DNA from: Gillisia lutea
Lineage (GTDB): Bacteria; Bacteroidota; Bacteroidia; Flavobacteriales; Flavobacteriaceae
Reading direction: 5' to 3'
Length of the DNA: 64,000 nt
Assembly (NCBI RefSeq): GCF_021568705.1
Contig: NZ_JAKGTH010000006.1
Span: forward strand, 62,001-126,000
A program made the position numbers and the translations under genes. A model generated the notes under the pieces. That model saw only the letters and a list, made by a program, of their open reading frames with translations, did no database searches and was not told the origin of the DNA. How positions within the stretch are numbered: the first letter of the stretch is position 1; every line of letters starts with the position of its first letter. Positions 36,413 through 46,560 of the stretch are shown here, one piece after another.

Positions 36413-37663
36413 TTATAATTTATAAGTTAATCCTAGACCAGGCACAAAGGCACTAGACTTGTAAGTTCCTTCGAAAGGCACTGCCTGCCCATTTTCCTGG
36501 TAATAATCGTATGAAGCGTCAACCTCTTCAAATCTAGAATAAAGGAACGCAGCATCGATAGCAAGGTTATCGGTTATATTGAATGAAAGTCCACCGGTAA
36601 AATTGTTAGAATCGTTACGAGGTGTTTCTGGAGCGAAATAGCCTTCCTGAACTGGTGATTCATCAAAATAATATCCAGCTCTCAAAGTAAATCTGCTGGT
36701 AGCTTCATATTGTAAACCAAATCTATAGATAGAAGAATCTTTATAATTTCTAGGGTTTGTAGAATCAGGAATATTCGGATCTGCGAAATCTAAATCTAAA
36801 GATTCATAAACGCTCCAGAAGGTTTGATTATAATCGAATGCAAACAACCATTTATCTAAGAATCTATAAGATAATCCAACAGTTAGTTCTGCAGGCATTG
36901 GTAAAGAAGCATTGAACTTAGTATCGGCGAAAGGAGTTAATGGTGAATTAGGGATGTTTTGAAAATCTGCTTCTCCACCTTCTGCATCCAAAATAATTTC
37001 TGAACGATAGTTGAATCCTACTCTTAGGTCTTCTGTTGGAGAGAACAATGCACTTGCAGACCATCCCCAGTTAGTTACTCCTGAAGCGTCTACTGTTACA
37101 TTACTTCTATTCCCATCAATATCAGAAAGAGTTCGGTTCAAATTTCTATTGAAATTAACGCTTCCAGTTACAAATATTGGCCCACCACCTACGCTTAGGT
37201 ATTTAGATAATTTAACAGATACTAAAGGCTGTACATATATAGCAGCAAGATCTATATTGTTTACTAGGTGAGATCCAGACCAGTCGTCTTCCCACTTCAC
37301 TGCGCTACCATAAGGAGTGTAAACACTCAAACCTAGCGCTAACCAATCGTTTACTTTATAAGAAGCATATAAATATAGAGGAGTTCCCACAGGGTTATCT
37401 GTTCTATAACTATTACCAAACTCATCATTTTGGTATATTACATCTGAAAACACTCCACTCACACCTGCAGACACATTTAATCTGTTTTCAAGATAAACAA
37501 GACCGGCCGGGTTAAAGAAGCCAAGCTCAGCACTATTTACAACCGCAACTCCGGTATGCCCCATAGCTAGCGCACGCTGCCCCTGCAAACTCACACGATA
37601 TCCACCGGCGTAGGTAACAACAGTTGCCAAAGTGAACACCATCAACAATAATAGTTTTTTCAT
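36413..37663 (-). CDS. OmpP1/FadL-family outer-membrane transporter
   Basis: A 416-residue beta-barrel with a signal peptide (KKLLLLMVFTLATVVTYAGG) followed by YRVSLQGQRALAMGHTGVA, the FadL start. Regular amphipathic strands run to the final aromatic-rich strand. FadL proteins move long-chain fatty acids or other hydrophobic compounds across the outer membrane. It is the first gene of a two-gene operon with the SGNH lipoprotein. A near-consensus promoter lies 43 bp upstream. Confidence 0.9.
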   Translation of the reverse strand: MKKLLLLMVFTLATVVTYAGGYRVSLQGQRALAMGHTGVAVVNSAELGFFNPAGLVYLENRLNVSAGVSGVFSDVIYQNDEFGNSYRTDNPVGTPLYLYASYKVNDWLALGLSVYTPYGSAVKWEDDWSGSHLVNNIDLAAIYVQPLVSVKLSKYLSVGGGPIFVTGSVNFNRNLNRTLSDIDGNRSNVTVDASGVTNWGWSASALFSPTEDLRVGFNYRSEIILDAEGGEADFQNIPNSPLTPFADTKFNASLPMPAELTVGLSYRFLDKWLFAFDYNQTFWSVYESLDLDFADPNIPDSTNPRNYKDSSIYRFGLQYEATSRFTLRAGYYFDESPVQEGYFAPETPRNDSNNFTGGLSFNITDNLAIDAAFLYSRFEEVDASYDYYQENGQAVPFEGTYKSSAFVPGLGLTYKL

Positions 37664-37705
37664 AATTAAATTTGGTTTAAATTTCTTTTATATAAAATAT
37701 GGTGC

Positions 37706-37735
37706 TAAAATTAGCATAAAATACATATTATGCAA
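37706..37735 (-). promoter_or_regulatory. Promoter of the fadL-SGNH operon
   Basis: On the minus strand TTG (37733-37735), 19 bp, then TAATTTTA (37706-37713) match the Bacteroidota consensus except for the last base. Confidence 0.6.
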
Positions 37736-37782
37736 GAATCTTCGTGTTTTTATTATGCGTACATAATATAACAAGCGGTTAC

Positions 37783-38547
37783 CTAAAGAAACTGTATTAC
37801 ATTGTCATAAAAATTGCTCATTTTTTCAGCATGTAGCCAATGACCTGCTCCTGAGATAGTAAGTATTTCGGAATTTGGGAAGTGAAGTTGAATAAGAGGT
37901 TCGTCCTCCTTATTTATATAATTGGAATTTCCTCCTTTAATAAAGAGGACAGGTTTATCAAATCGGATGTCTTCGCTAAGCGCCTCTCCTATATTTTCTG
38001 AAGCTTCTTTTAAAACTTCCAAATTTAAACGTAAGGCAAGTTGCCCTTTAGATTTCCAATAAAGGTTTTTAAGTAGGAACATTCTTGTTCCTACATCCGA
38101 AACAAATTGAGCAAGAAAATCTTCCGCTTCTCCACGAGAAGAAAGGGATTGTTTATCCAGTTTGGTTAAACCGTCCAGAATCTCATGATGATGAGGCGAG
38201 TAATATCTAGGTCCTATATCAACAATTATAAGTTTGGAGATAAGCTCTGGAAAACTGCCCGCCACCTGCATAGCAACCTTACCACCCATAGAATGACCAA
38301 GAAGAATGACATCTTCGAGCTTGTTTTCCAAGCAGTAATCTTGAATATCCTGAGCCATCAACTCATATGTCATTTCTGAAGTATGAGGACTCCTACCATG
38401 ATTGCGCTGATCTAGCAAATGAACCTGATAGCCGGCTTCAGAAAATTTATTCCCTAAGGTTTTCCAGTTATCACTCATTCCCAAAAAACCATGTAGAATC
38501 AAAAATGGTTTTCCCTCACCCAACACCGTTGCGTGTAATTTTATCAT
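37783..38547 (-). CDS. Alpha/beta hydrolase (YbfF-like)
   Basis: A 254-residue serine hydrolase. The nucleophile elbow is [11 protein letters not shown] with Ser86, the oxyanion region is [13 protein letters not shown], and the catalytic His236 is in [11 protein letters not shown]. It resembles YbfF-type esterases; the substrate is unknown. It overlaps pdxJ by 4 bp, so the two are translationally coupled. Confidence 0.85.
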   Translation of the reverse strand: MIKLHATVLGEGKPFLILHGFLGMSDNWKTLGNKFSEAGYQVHLLDQRNHGRSPHTSEMTYELMAQDIQDYCLENKLEDVILLGHSMGGKVAMQVAGSFPELISKLIIVDIGPRYYSPHHHEILDGLTKLDKQSLSSRGEAEDFLAQFVSDVGTRMFLLKNLYWKSKGQLALRLNLEVLKEASENIGEALSEDIRFDKPVLFIKGGNSNYINKEDEPLIQLHFPNSEILTISGAGHWLHAEKMSNFYDNVIQFL

Positions 38548-39260
38548 GCTTGTAATAATTTCAAATATTTTTTAATAGTTGTTTCCAGTCCTAAATATAA
38601 GGCTTCCGATATAAGAGCATGCCCAATGGAGACTTCCAACAAATCTGGCACCTGTTCCTTAAAATATTGTATGTTATCTAATGATAGATCATGCCCTGCA
38701 TTAACCCCTATACCAAACTTGGTAGCCAGTTTAGCACAATCAGCATAAATCTTCACAGCCTCTTTATTCCCTTTGGCAAATTCTTCAGCATATGCTTCGG
38801 TATAAAGCTCTATCCTGTCTGTTCCTGTATGAACAGCATTTTCGATCATCTTAAGACTAGGGTCCACAAAAATAGAGGTTCTAATTCCATTATTCTTAAA
38901 CTCGGTTATCACCTCTTGTAAAAACCCTCTATTTTTCACAGTATCCCATCCTGCATTAGAGGTTATAGCATCTACTGCATCTGGCACTAAAGTAACCTGA
39001 TCTGGCTTAGACTTTAATACCAAATCAATGAATTTGGGAATTGGATTTCCCTCTATATTGAATTCGGTCGTAATTATAGGTTTCAAATCAAAAACATCCT
39101 GATAGCGTATATGGCGCTCATCCGGGCGGGGATGCACTGTAATTCCTTGAGCTCCAAAAGATTCTATATCTTTAGTAACCTGTACTAAATTTGGCACATC
39201 TCCCCCTCGGGCATTTCTTAAAGTGGCTATTTTATTGATGTTAACACTTAACTTAGTCAT
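38544..39260 (-). CDS. pdxJ: Pyridoxine 5'-phosphate synthase PdxJ
   Basis: The ATG at 39260 gives 238 residues starting [19 protein letters not shown], in line with the family length; the earlier start adds a tail without similarity. PdxJ joins deoxyxylulose phosphate and aminoacetone phosphate to form pyridoxine 5'-phosphate in vitamin B6 synthesis. Motifs [28 protein letters not shown] and [12 protein letters not shown] are intact. Confidence 0.95.
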   Translation of the reverse strand: MTKLSVNINKIATLRNARGGDVPNLVQVTKDIESFGAQGITVHPRPDERHIRYQDVFDLKPIITTEFNIEGNPIPKFIDLVLKSKPDQVTLVPDAVDAITSNAGWDTVKNRGFLQEVITEFKNNGIRTSIFVDPSLKMIENAVHTGTDRIELYTEAYAEEFAKGNKEAVKIYADCAKLATKFGIGVNAGHDLSLDNIQYFKEQVPDLLEVSIGHALISEALYLGLETTIKKYLKLLQA

Positions 39261-39352
39261 ATTTATTTGGCTTTGAATTAACAAAAATACAAAGATGAGG
39301 AAGCCTTATTGAATTTTATTTTGATTAATTTGCATAAAAATGAAGAGGACTT

Positions 39353-40009
39353 ATGAGTATTGAAAGTTATATAATTAATGATATTAAAATATGCAGCCTA
39401 GACACCCGTATCGAGGAGCTGCAACAGCTTTTCAATAAGCTTACCTATTCCCACCTACCAGTAGAGAATAATGGGGTTTATTTAGGGTGTATTTCAGAAA
39501 ATGATGTTCGTTCCTTTGAAAAGGATAAAAAGCTACTGGACTACCAATATGCGCTTGAAGGTTTTTTTGCCCGAGAGCATGACTATTGGCTGGATATTTT
39601 AGAGAGTTTTGCTCAGAACCACAGTAACATTCTACCGGTACTGAACGATGAAAATCAATATTTGGGCTATCTTGAATTAACCGATATTATAACTTTATTC
39701 AACGAAACTCCATTTTTAAATGAACCGGGTGGAATTATTGTGGTAGAAAAAGGTTTCAGAGATTATTCCTTTTCAGAAATTGGACAAATTGTAGAATCCC
39801 ATAATGCGGGTGTTCTTGGAATTTTCGTTTCTTCGAAATCTAACGATCTAACCCGAATTACAATTAAACTTAGCACCACGGGGCTCAATGAAATCCTTCA
39901 AACATTCAGAAGATATGGATACACCATTATATCTGAACACCAGGAAGACAGCTTCAATAAAAAACTTAGTGACCGGTCTCAATACTTAGACAGGTACCTT
40001 AATATTTAA
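39353..40009 (+). CDS. CBS-domain protein
   Basis: A 218-residue protein with two CBS motifs in the first 120 residues (ITDL-type ends seen at YLGCISENDVRSF and YLGYLELTDIITL) and an ACT-like C-terminal domain (about 130-218). CBS pairs bind adenosyl ligands and act as energy sensors. It directly precedes nadK with a 2-bp gap, so a regulatory link with NAD(P) metabolism is plausible but unproven. Confidence 0.85.
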   Translation: MSIESYIINDIKICSLDTRIEELQQLFNKLTYSHLPVENNGVYLGCISENDVRSFEKDKKLLDYQYALEGFFAREHDYWLDILESFAQNHSNILPVLNDENQYLGYLELTDIITLFNETPFLNEPGGIIVVEKGFRDYSFSEIGQIVESHNAGVLGIFVSSKSNDLTRITIKLSTTGLNEILQTFRRYGYTIISEHQEDSFNKKLSDRSQYLDRYLNI

Positions 40010-40011
40010 GA

Positions 40012-40896
40012 ATGAAAGTAGGCATTTACGGTCAATTTTATCATAAGGATTCGGGCAAATGCATCGAAGAATTATTGCAGATTTTACACAAGGAGAATAT
40101 AGAAGTAGTTATAGAGAAGAAATTCCTGGAACTCATTCAGCACAACGAAACGGTGGTTCGGGAATACGACTATCTTCATACTTTTAAAGAATTAGATAGC
40201 AGCTACGATCTTTTTTTCAGTATTGGAGGTGATGGAACAATACTAAAATCTATTAGTTATATTAGAGATCTAAACATTCCAATTCTAGGGATCAATACTG
40301 GAAGACTGGGGTTTTTAGCTACCATCCAGAAAGATGAGATAAGAAAAAGTATTTCTGATATTCTTTTGAAGAAATATTCTATTTCAGAAAGAACAGTTCT
40401 TTGTATCGAAACAAGTCCTGAAAATACAGATATAGGCGAAAATAATTTTGCCCTTAATGAAATTGCAGTGAGCCGAAAAAACACCACTTCCATGATCACC
40501 GTGGAAACATGGCTGGATGATAAATACTTAACATCCTATTGGGCAGACGGTTTAATTGTCTCTACCCCCACCGGTTCTACAGGTTATTCATTAAGTTGTG
40601 GCGGCCCTGTTATAGTACCTAATACCAACGCCATGGTTATTACCCCTATTGCACCTCACAATTTAAACGCAAGACCTTTAGTTATTAAAGACGACACTAA
40701 AATAACCTTAAAGGTCTCGGGAAGGGAAGATTTCTTTTTAGCGTCTATGGATTCTAGAATTGCATCTTTACACAACACTACGGAAATAACGATTAAAATT
40801 GCACCTTTTAAAATTAGCATGGTAGAACTTCAGGAAGACAGCTTTTTACAAACCCTAAGAAAAAAGCTATTATGGGGAGAAGACCGCAGAAATTAA
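40012..40896 (+). CDS. nadK: NAD kinase
   Basis: A 294-residue enzyme that phosphorylates NAD to NADP. The GGDG motif is at 72-75 (SIGGDGTILKS), followed by NEIAVSR and the conserved SPTGSTGYSLSCGGP. It follows the CBS gene by 2 bp. The C-terminus is complete. Confidence 0.95.
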   Translation: MKVGIYGQFYHKDSGKCIEELLQILHKENIEVVIEKKFLELIQHNETVVREYDYLHTFKELDSSYDLFFSIGGDGTILKSISYIRDLNIPILGINTGRLGFLATIQKDEIRKSISDILLKKYSISERTVLCIETSPENTDIGENNFALNEIAVSRKNTTSMITVETWLDDKYLTSYWADGLIVSTPTGSTGYSLSCGGPVIVPNTNAMVITPIAPHNLNARPLVIKDDTKITLKVSGREDFFLASMDSRIASLHNTTEITIKIAPFKISMVELQEDSFLQTLRKKLLWGEDRRN

Positions 40897-40950
40897 ACAA
40901 TATATCTTCATAAAACCAGTTAATAATCATACACAAAACCTCTCAAATTA

Positions 40951-40979
40951 TTGAAAGGCAAACATTATTGTTATATTCG
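40951..40979 (+). promoter_or_regulatory. Probable promoter of the DUF6089-uppS-bamA unit
   Basis: TTG at 40951-40953, an 18-bp spacer and TATATTCG at 40972-40979 match the consensus with one mismatch and a spacer one base short. It lies 17 bp upstream of the DUF6089 start. Confidence 0.5.
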
Positions 40980-40996
40980 CAAACTTTTAGAATCTT

Positions 40997-41704
40997 ATGA
41001 AGCACCATTTTTTACTAATTTTTATGTTTGTTTGCTTTTCCACCACCTATGGCCAAACATTTGAAGTAGGCCCATTTATTGGGGGTGCAAATTATATTGG
41101 AGATGTTGGTAGTACAGCTTTTATCAACCCAAACGGACTGGTAGCAGGAGGGATTGTAAAATGGAATAGAAGCGAGCGACACAGCTTACGACTTTCTTTA
41201 TTATATGGAGAAATCACTGCAGATGACGCCAAATCTAACGAAACAAGAAGACAACAACGAGGTTACAGTTTTACCAATCATGTAGCCGAAGCCTCGTTAG
41301 GTATAGAGTTCAATTTTTGGTCTTTCGATCTTCATGATGCTACTCCTCAAAGCACTCCTTATCTATATACAGGAATCACCTATTTCAACTCTAAACATCA
41401 GCTATTAAGCTCGGGCCTCCCCAATGTTGGACAACTAGAGGCACAGGGTGATAACTGGGAGTTCTCCATACCTATGGTAATGGGCTATAAGCAAACACTT
41501 ACCAAAAATATTATTGCTGGTTTTGAAGTTGGTGCAAGATATACTTTCACCGATAATTTAGATGGAAGCAATCCTGAAGAAGTTCTTGGGAGAAGAGATC
41601 CACCAAGAGAATTTGGAAGTACAAATACCAAAGATTGGTATGTTTTTTCCGGGATTAGTCTTACGTTTACTTTTGGAAAAAAACCTTGCTACTGTAATTT
41701 ATAA
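40997..41704 (+). CDS. DUF6089-family outer-membrane beta-barrel protein
   Basis: A 235-residue protein with a signal peptide (HFLLIFMFVCFSTTYGQ) and a barrel-like body (FEVGPFIGGANYIGDVG near the start and a terminal strand WYVFSGISLTFTFG). It matches the DUF6089 group usually found right before uppS and bamA in flavobacteria. The stop lies 4 bp before uppS. A supporting role in barrel biogenesis is inferred only from this conserved context. Confidence 0.8.
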   Translation: MKHHFLLIFMFVCFSTTYGQTFEVGPFIGGANYIGDVGSTAFINPNGLVAGGIVKWNRSERHSLRLSLLYGEITADDAKSNETRRQQRGYSFTNHVAEASLGIEFNFWSFDLHDATPQSTPYLYTGITYFNSKHQLLSSGLPNVGQLEAQGDNWEFSIPMVMGYKQTLTKNIIAGFEVGARYTFTDNLDGSNPEEVLGRRDPPREFGSTNTKDWYVFSGISLTFTFGKKPCYCNL

Positions 41705-41708
41705 TAAA

Positions 41709-42446
41709 ATGTTCAAAGAAAAAATTAACCTCAAAGCACTTCCCAAACATATTGCCATTATTATGGATGGAAATGGCAGGTGGGCGAAACAAAAAGGCCT
41801 ATTGAGAGCATTTGGACATGAAGAGGGCACAAAGGCGGTACGCGACGTAGTTGAAGCCAGTGCAGAATTAGGAGTTGAAAACCTCACTTTATATGCGTTT
41901 TCTACAGAAAACTGGAATCGCCCGAAGCTGGAGGTAGACACTCTTATGCGTTTATTGGTCTCTTCTCTAAAAAAGGAAATCAAAACTCTTTCAGAAAATA
42001 ACATTAAGTTAAATGCAATAGGCAACATACATAACCTGCCTAAAAAAGCACAGAAAGAACTTGCTGAGGTTATCAAGAAAACAGAGACCAATTCCAGAAT
42101 GACCCTCACATTAGCGCTTAGTTACGGCTCTCGAGAAGAAATTGTGCAAGCCGTTAAGAATATTAGCGAAAAAGTAAAAAATAACGAAATAAGTGTTGAT
42201 GCGGTTGATGAATCAATTATAAATCAGCATCTTTACACCCAAAATTTACCCGATGTAGATTTGCTTATCCGAACTAGTGGCGAACAGCGGATAAGCAATT
42301 TTTTGCTTTGGCAAATAGCCTATTCGGAATTATATTTTACCAATATTTTATGGCCGGATTTCCGAAAAGAAAATCTATTTGAAGCCATTTATAATTATCA
42401 AACCAGAGAAAGAAGATTTGGAAAAACCAGTGAACAAATTAGTTAG
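41709..42446 (+). CDS. uppS: Isoprenyl transferase (undecaprenyl diphosphate synthase)
   Basis: The ATG at 41709 gives 245 residues; the longer frame runs back through DUF6089. The enzyme extends farnesyl diphosphate with isopentenyl units to make the lipid carrier of cell-wall synthesis. The catalytic Asp20 is in IIMDGNGRWAKQKG; FSTENWNRP and LLIRTSGEQRISNFLLWQ are intact. It overlaps the start of bamA by 17 bp. Confidence 0.95.
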   Translation: MFKEKINLKALPKHIAIIMDGNGRWAKQKGLLRAFGHEEGTKAVRDVVEASAELGVENLTLYAFSTENWNRPKLEVDTLMRLLVSSLKKEIKTLSENNIKLNAIGNIHNLPKKAQKELAEVIKKTETNSRMTLTLALSYGSREEIVQAVKNISEKVKNNEISVDAVDESIINQHLYTQNLPDVDLLIRTSGEQRISNFLLWQIAYSELYFTNILWPDFRKENLFEAIYNYQTRERRFGKTSEQIS

Positions 42447-45090
42447 TGCAGGATTGTCGTTAAAGTGTTTCACGCTTTTGGCATGTTGTTTATTGTATAG
42501 CGCAGCATTTCAGGCGCAAGATTTACCCATTGGTAATGGGCAAAAATATACTATCGGAAAAATAGAAGTTACAGGTACGGTTAGCTATAATGAGCAAACT
42601 GTAATTGCATATACCGGGTTAAAAACCGGAGAAGAAGTTTTTATCCCGGGTGACCGCATTAGTAAAGTACTTAAGAAATTATGGGATCTAGGCCTGTTTA
42701 GTGATATCAATTTTTACATCACTAATATTGATGGAAATGTTGCCGACCTAGAACTTGAAATCCAAGAAGTACCGCAACTCGCAGAGATTCGTATTCAGGG
42801 TATCAAGAAAAAAAGCGCTCAGGAAGAACTTATCAAGGAAAACAACCTGACTCCCGGTACTAAAGTTACCGAAAACCTTATTACCACTACTAAAAACTAT
42901 ATTCAAAACAAATATAGAAAAGATGGATATTTTAACACCAAAGTAGCCATTAACACTACCGCTGTGGTAGATACTGCCAACACCAATAAAGTGAATATGG
43001 TGGTAAATATCGATCGTGGTGAAAAGGTTAAAATCGAGGAGATCGATTTTGTAGGCAATGAACAATTTAGCGACTCAAAGCTTAAAAAAGCTATGAGCAG
43101 CACTAAGGAAAAGAACTTCTTTAGATTCTGGAAACGTTCCAAATATATAGCTGCTGAATATGACGAGGACAAGGTAAAACTTATCGACAAATACAAAGAA
43201 AAAGGATTTAGAGATGCCCGTATTATTTCGGACACTTTGATCAAAAAAGAAAACAATGAAATTGCACTTCGCATAAATGTTGAAGAAGGAAGAAAGCATT
43301 ATATAGGAAATATAGATTTTATAGGAAATACTGTTTATAGCGATGAACAACTTAAAAGAGTTGTAGGAATTAATAAAGGCGCTGTATATAATGGAGTTTT
43401 ACTCGAAAAAAGAATTGCCGATGCTTCAGATCCCGATGCACAAGACCTTTCTAACCTATATAAAAATAACGGATATTTATTTGCTCAGGTTAATACGGTT
43501 GAAACCAAAGTTTATAATGACACTATTGATTTTGAAATAAGAATTATTGAGGGAAAAGAGGCTTATTTCAATACTATTAGTGTTGTGGGCAACGACAAGA
43601 CAAAAGATCATGTTATCTACCGAGAACTAAGAACCAAACCAGGGCAGAAGTACAGTCAGACCAACGTTATTAGAACCATTAGAGAATTAGGGCAATTAGG
43701 ATTTTTTGATGCTGAGCAAATCTCTCCAAATTTTAAAAACGTAAACCCTGATGCCGGAACACTAGATATGGAATATAGTGTTGCTGAAGCCGGGGCTAGT
43801 CAAATAGAGCTGCAAGGAGGTTACGGTGGTGGAGGTTTTATTGGAACCTTGGGACTATCTTTCAACAATTTCTCATTGGCAGGGATCTTTGATAAGGATG
43901 CATACAAACCCTTACCTATGGGTGACGGACAAAAGCTTTCTTTAAGAGCTCAGGCAAGTACCTATTACCAAACCTATAGCTTATCGTTCGTAGAGCCATG
44001 GTTAGGAGGCGTTAAACCAGTTAGTCTATCTACTTCCTTCTCGTACACCAGACAATTTTTATACGATTACCAATCCAGAAGACCTGATAAATCTAAGAGC
44101 TTTGATATATTAGGAGTAAATGTAGGTCTAGCAAAAAGGTTGAACTGGCCTGATGACTTTTTCACCTTATCACAAGCAGTTGGATTCCAACGTTATGATT
44201 TAAACAATTACACCACCGGATTATTTACATTTGGAAATGGATTTTCTAATAATTTAACTTACACCATTGGCTTAAGCAGAAACAGTTTAAGAATTAATCC
44301 TATTTTCCCTACTGGAGGATCAGAATTCAATGTGATCGCTAAATTCACCCCTCCTTATTCCCTGTGGAATGGAGTGGATTATAATGATCTTGAGAATCAA
44401 AATGAATTTCAATTAAAAGATGATAGTGGAAACCTTATAAATCGTGATGGTACCAGATTAAGAACAGGCGACGAACCAGTTGGGGATCAATCTAAAATAG
44501 ATCAGGAAAAGTTTAAGTGGTTAGAATTTTACAAAGTGAAATTTGATGCTTCTTGGTATAATACACTTTTCAACTTTGGTCCAAAAAGTCCTTTAGTTTT
44601 GAAAACTCACATGGAATACGGTTTCCTTGGAGCTTATAATAGCGACAGAGGAATCCCTCCTTTCGAGCGTTTTTATGTGGGTGGAGATGGACTAGGATCT
44701 TACAGCCTAGATGGTCGTGAAAGCATCGCCTTAAGAGGTTATCCTAATCAATCAATTGTACCGCTGGACAGAAGTGGTTTAAGTCAGGCTTCTAACGAAG
44801 ATGGAGCAGTTATTTATAATAAATACTCTTTAGAACTTAGATATCCAATCACACTTAAACCAATGGCATCTATTTATGCCCTGACGTTCTTAGAAGCAGG
44901 AGCATCTTACGATAACTTCAGAGATTTCAACCCATTCCAATTAAACCGATCAGCAGGTGCGGGTATCCGTATTTACATGCCGCAGTTTGGATTATTAGGA
45001 ATTGATTTTGGATATGGTTTCGATCCAGTTCCAGGACAATCTACACCTAACGGCTGGGAAACTCACTTTATAATCGGACAGCAATTTTAG
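42430..45090 (+). CDS. bamA: Outer-membrane protein assembly factor BamA
   Basis: The chosen GTG at 42430 gives 886 residues and a good signal peptide (LSLKCFTLLACCLLYSAAFQAQ); a TTG 51 bp earlier is possible but adds a charged tail ahead of it. Five POTRA repeats fill about residues 35-450, and an Omp85 barrel follows, ending in a typical aromatic strand (HFIIGQQF). BamA inserts barrel proteins into the outer membrane. Overlap with uppS and the two ompH genes behind it give the usual envelope operon. Confidence 0.95.
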   Translation: MNKLVSAGLSLKCFTLLACCLLYSAAFQAQDLPIGNGQKYTIGKIEVTGTVSYNEQTVIAYTGLKTGEEVFIPGDRISKVLKKLWDLGLFSDINFYITNIDGNVADLELEIQEVPQLAEIRIQGIKKKSAQEELIKENNLTPGTKVTENLITTTKNYIQNKYRKDGYFNTKVAINTTAVVDTANTNKVNMVVNIDRGEKVKIEEIDFVGNEQFSDSKLKKAMSSTKEKNFFRFWKRSKYIAAEYDEDKVKLIDKYKEKGFRDARIISDTLIKKENNEIALRINVEEGRKHYIGNIDFIGNTVYSDEQLKRVVGINKGAVYNGVLLEKRIADASDPDAQDLSNLYKNNGYLFAQVNTVETKVYNDTIDFEIRIIEGKEAYFNTISVVGNDKTKDHVIYRELRTKPGQKYSQTNVIRTIRELGQLGFFDAEQISPNFKNVNPDAGTLDMEYSVAEAGASQIELQGGYGGGGFIGTLGLSFNNFSLAGIFDKDAYKPLPMGDGQKLSLRAQASTYYQTYSLSFVEPWLGGVKPVSLSTSFSYTRQFLYDYQSRRPDKSKSFDILGVNVGLAKRLNWPDDFFTLSQAVGFQRYDLNNYTTGLFTFGNGFSNNLTYTIGLSRNSLRINPIFPTGGSEFNVIAKFTPPYSLWNGVDYNDLENQNEFQLKDDSGNLINRDGTRLRTGDEPVGDQSKIDQEKFKWLEFYKVKFDASWYNTLFNFGPKSPLVLKTHMEYGFLGAYNSDRGIPPFERFYVGGDGLGSYSLDGRESIALRGYPNQSIVPLDRSGLSQASNEDGAVIYNKYSLELRYPITLKPMASIYALTFLEAGASYDNFRDFNPFQLNRSAGAGIRIYMPQFGLLGIDFGYGFDPVPGQSTPNGWETHFIIGQQF

Positions 45091-45121
45091 ATTTGGCACG
45101 ATTATTTCTAATAGCAAACAT

Positions 45122-45940
45122 ATGAAACGCCGACTTCCTTTTTTACTGGTATTTTTTATAGGTCTTGGATTATCAGTTCAAGCCCAGAAACCTAATAGAA
45201 TTGCATATATAGATATGGAATATATATTAGCTAATGTACCGGAATATCAGGAAGCCTCAGCTCAATTAGAAGAACGCGTTCAGTCATGGAAGAACGAATT
45301 AGAAAGTGATCTAAAAAAGGTTGCTTCCATGAAATTAGAATTAGACCAGGAACGTCCTCTTCTTACTAAAGAGCTTATTGAAGAAAGAGAAGCAACTATC
45401 GCTTTTGAAGAATCAAAGATATCAGAATACCAGCAGAAAAGATTTGGTCCTAATGGTGATTTAATCCTTCAGAAAAAGCAATTGATAAAGCCTATACAAG
45501 ACCAGGTTTTCAATGCGATTCAGGAAATAGGTGTTCAAAGAAATTATGATTTCATTTTCGATAGAACCTCAGATGTAGCTATGGTTTTTTCCGCAGAAAG
45601 GCATAATATTAGCGAGCAGGTTTTAAGAAGTATTACACGAGCTTCCAAAAGAGAGCAACTTTCTTCCCGAGGAGAGATTAAAGAAATGGAGATAGAAGAA
45701 AGCCGAAGTGTAGAAGAGGATAAAGAAATAAGTGAGAAAAAGCAGGCGGCTGAAGCTGCTCAAAATGAAAGAGAAGCATTTATTGAAGCTCGCAAGGCAG
45801 AAAGAGATTCTATTAGAGCTGCAAAACAGCAAGCATTTGATGAACGCCGTGCAAAGATACTTGCCGATAGACAACGCAAAAAAGACTCTATCGACGAGGT
45901 TAAAAGACTTAAAAGAGAAGAGAATAACAACCCTAATTAA
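45122..45940 (+). CDS. OmpH/Skp-family chaperone with long charged tail
   Basis: A 272-residue periplasmic protein with a signal peptide (FLLVFFIGLGLSVQAQ) and the OmpH opening NRIAYIDMEYILANVPEYQ. Two long helices form the coiled-coil arms; a highly charged tail (about 190-272) rich in Arg, Glu and Lys exceeds the usual Skp length. Skp-type proteins hold unfolded barrels for BamA. It is the first of two ompH paralogues directly behind bamA. Confidence 0.9.
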   Translation: MKRRLPFLLVFFIGLGLSVQAQKPNRIAYIDMEYILANVPEYQEASAQLEERVQSWKNELESDLKKVASMKLELDQERPLLTKELIEEREATIAFEESKISEYQQKRFGPNGDLILQKKQLIKPIQDQVFNAIQEIGVQRNYDFIFDRTSDVAMVFSAERHNISEQVLRSITRASKREQLSSRGEIKEMEIEESRSVEEDKEISEKKQAAEAAQNEREAFIEARKAERDSIRAAKQQAFDERRAKILADRQRKKDSIDEVKRLKREENNNPN

Positions 45941-45984
45941 TAATAATTCAAACGTTTAACACTTTAACATTAAATACAATTAAA

Positions 45985-46494
45985 ATGAAACAATTCAGAA
46001 CACTACTTATAGCCGTAGCTTTAACTTTAGGAGCAACTGCTTTTACAAATGCGCAATCAAAGATCGCTCACATTGCATCTCAGGAGTTAGTGGAAACTAT
46101 GCCTGCTTATAAAGAAGCTATGACACAATTAGAAAAACTTCAGAAGACATATGACGCAGAGATTAGAGATATGATGACTGAAGCTCAAAAAACAATGCAA
46201 CGTTACGAATCTGAAGCTCCTACAAAAACAGAAGAAGAAAACGCTAAGAGAGCTCAAGAATTACAGAGTACTCAGAGAAGAATTCAGGAACACGGACAAA
46301 AAGCTCAACAAGATCTTCAAAAGAAAGAACTTGATCTTTTAAAGCCGGTTTACGAAAAAGCTCGTGTATCTATTCAAAAAGTAGCAAGAGCTAAAGGATA
46401 TGATTATGTATTAGATTCTTCAAACGGATCTGGTGTAATCATGGCTGATGGGTTTAACCTTATGGCTGATGTAAAGAAAGATCTAGGAATGTAA
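45985..46494 (+). CDS. OmpH/Skp-family periplasmic chaperone
   Basis: A 169-residue protein with a signal peptide (TLLIAVALTLGATAFTNAQ) and the motif KIAHIASQELVETMPAYKEA, the standard Skp/OmpH start. A coiled coil fills the middle and the C-terminus ends in FNLMADVKKDLGM. It is closer to the normal Skp length than its upstream paralogue. A terminator follows. Confidence 0.92.
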   Translation: MKQFRTLLIAVALTLGATAFTNAQSKIAHIASQELVETMPAYKEAMTQLEKLQKTYDAEIRDMMTEAQKTMQRYESEAPTKTEEENAKRAQELQSTQRRIQEHGQKAQQDLQKKELDLLKPVYEKARVSIQKVARAKGYDYVLDSSNGSGVIMADGFNLMADVKKDLGM

Positions 46495-46516
46495 TAATTC
46501 CTTAAAATAATATTTA

Positions 46517-46555
46517 AAAAACTGCGCTCTAATTAGGGCGCAGTTTTTATTTTTA
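46517..46555 (+). terminator. Terminator after the bamA-ompH unit
   Basis: AAAACTGCGCTCT (46518-46530) pairs with AGGGCGCAGTTTT (46535-46547) with one G-T pair and a 4-base loop, followed by T residues. murI starts within 15 bp, so its leader is very short. Confidence 0.88.
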
Positions 46556-46560
46556 CATAT

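Noticed and set aside
41562-41708. N-terminal extension of uppS by 49 residues
   Set aside because: It overlaps the DUF6089 coding end in another frame and has no similarity to the family; the ATG at 41709 gives the normal start.
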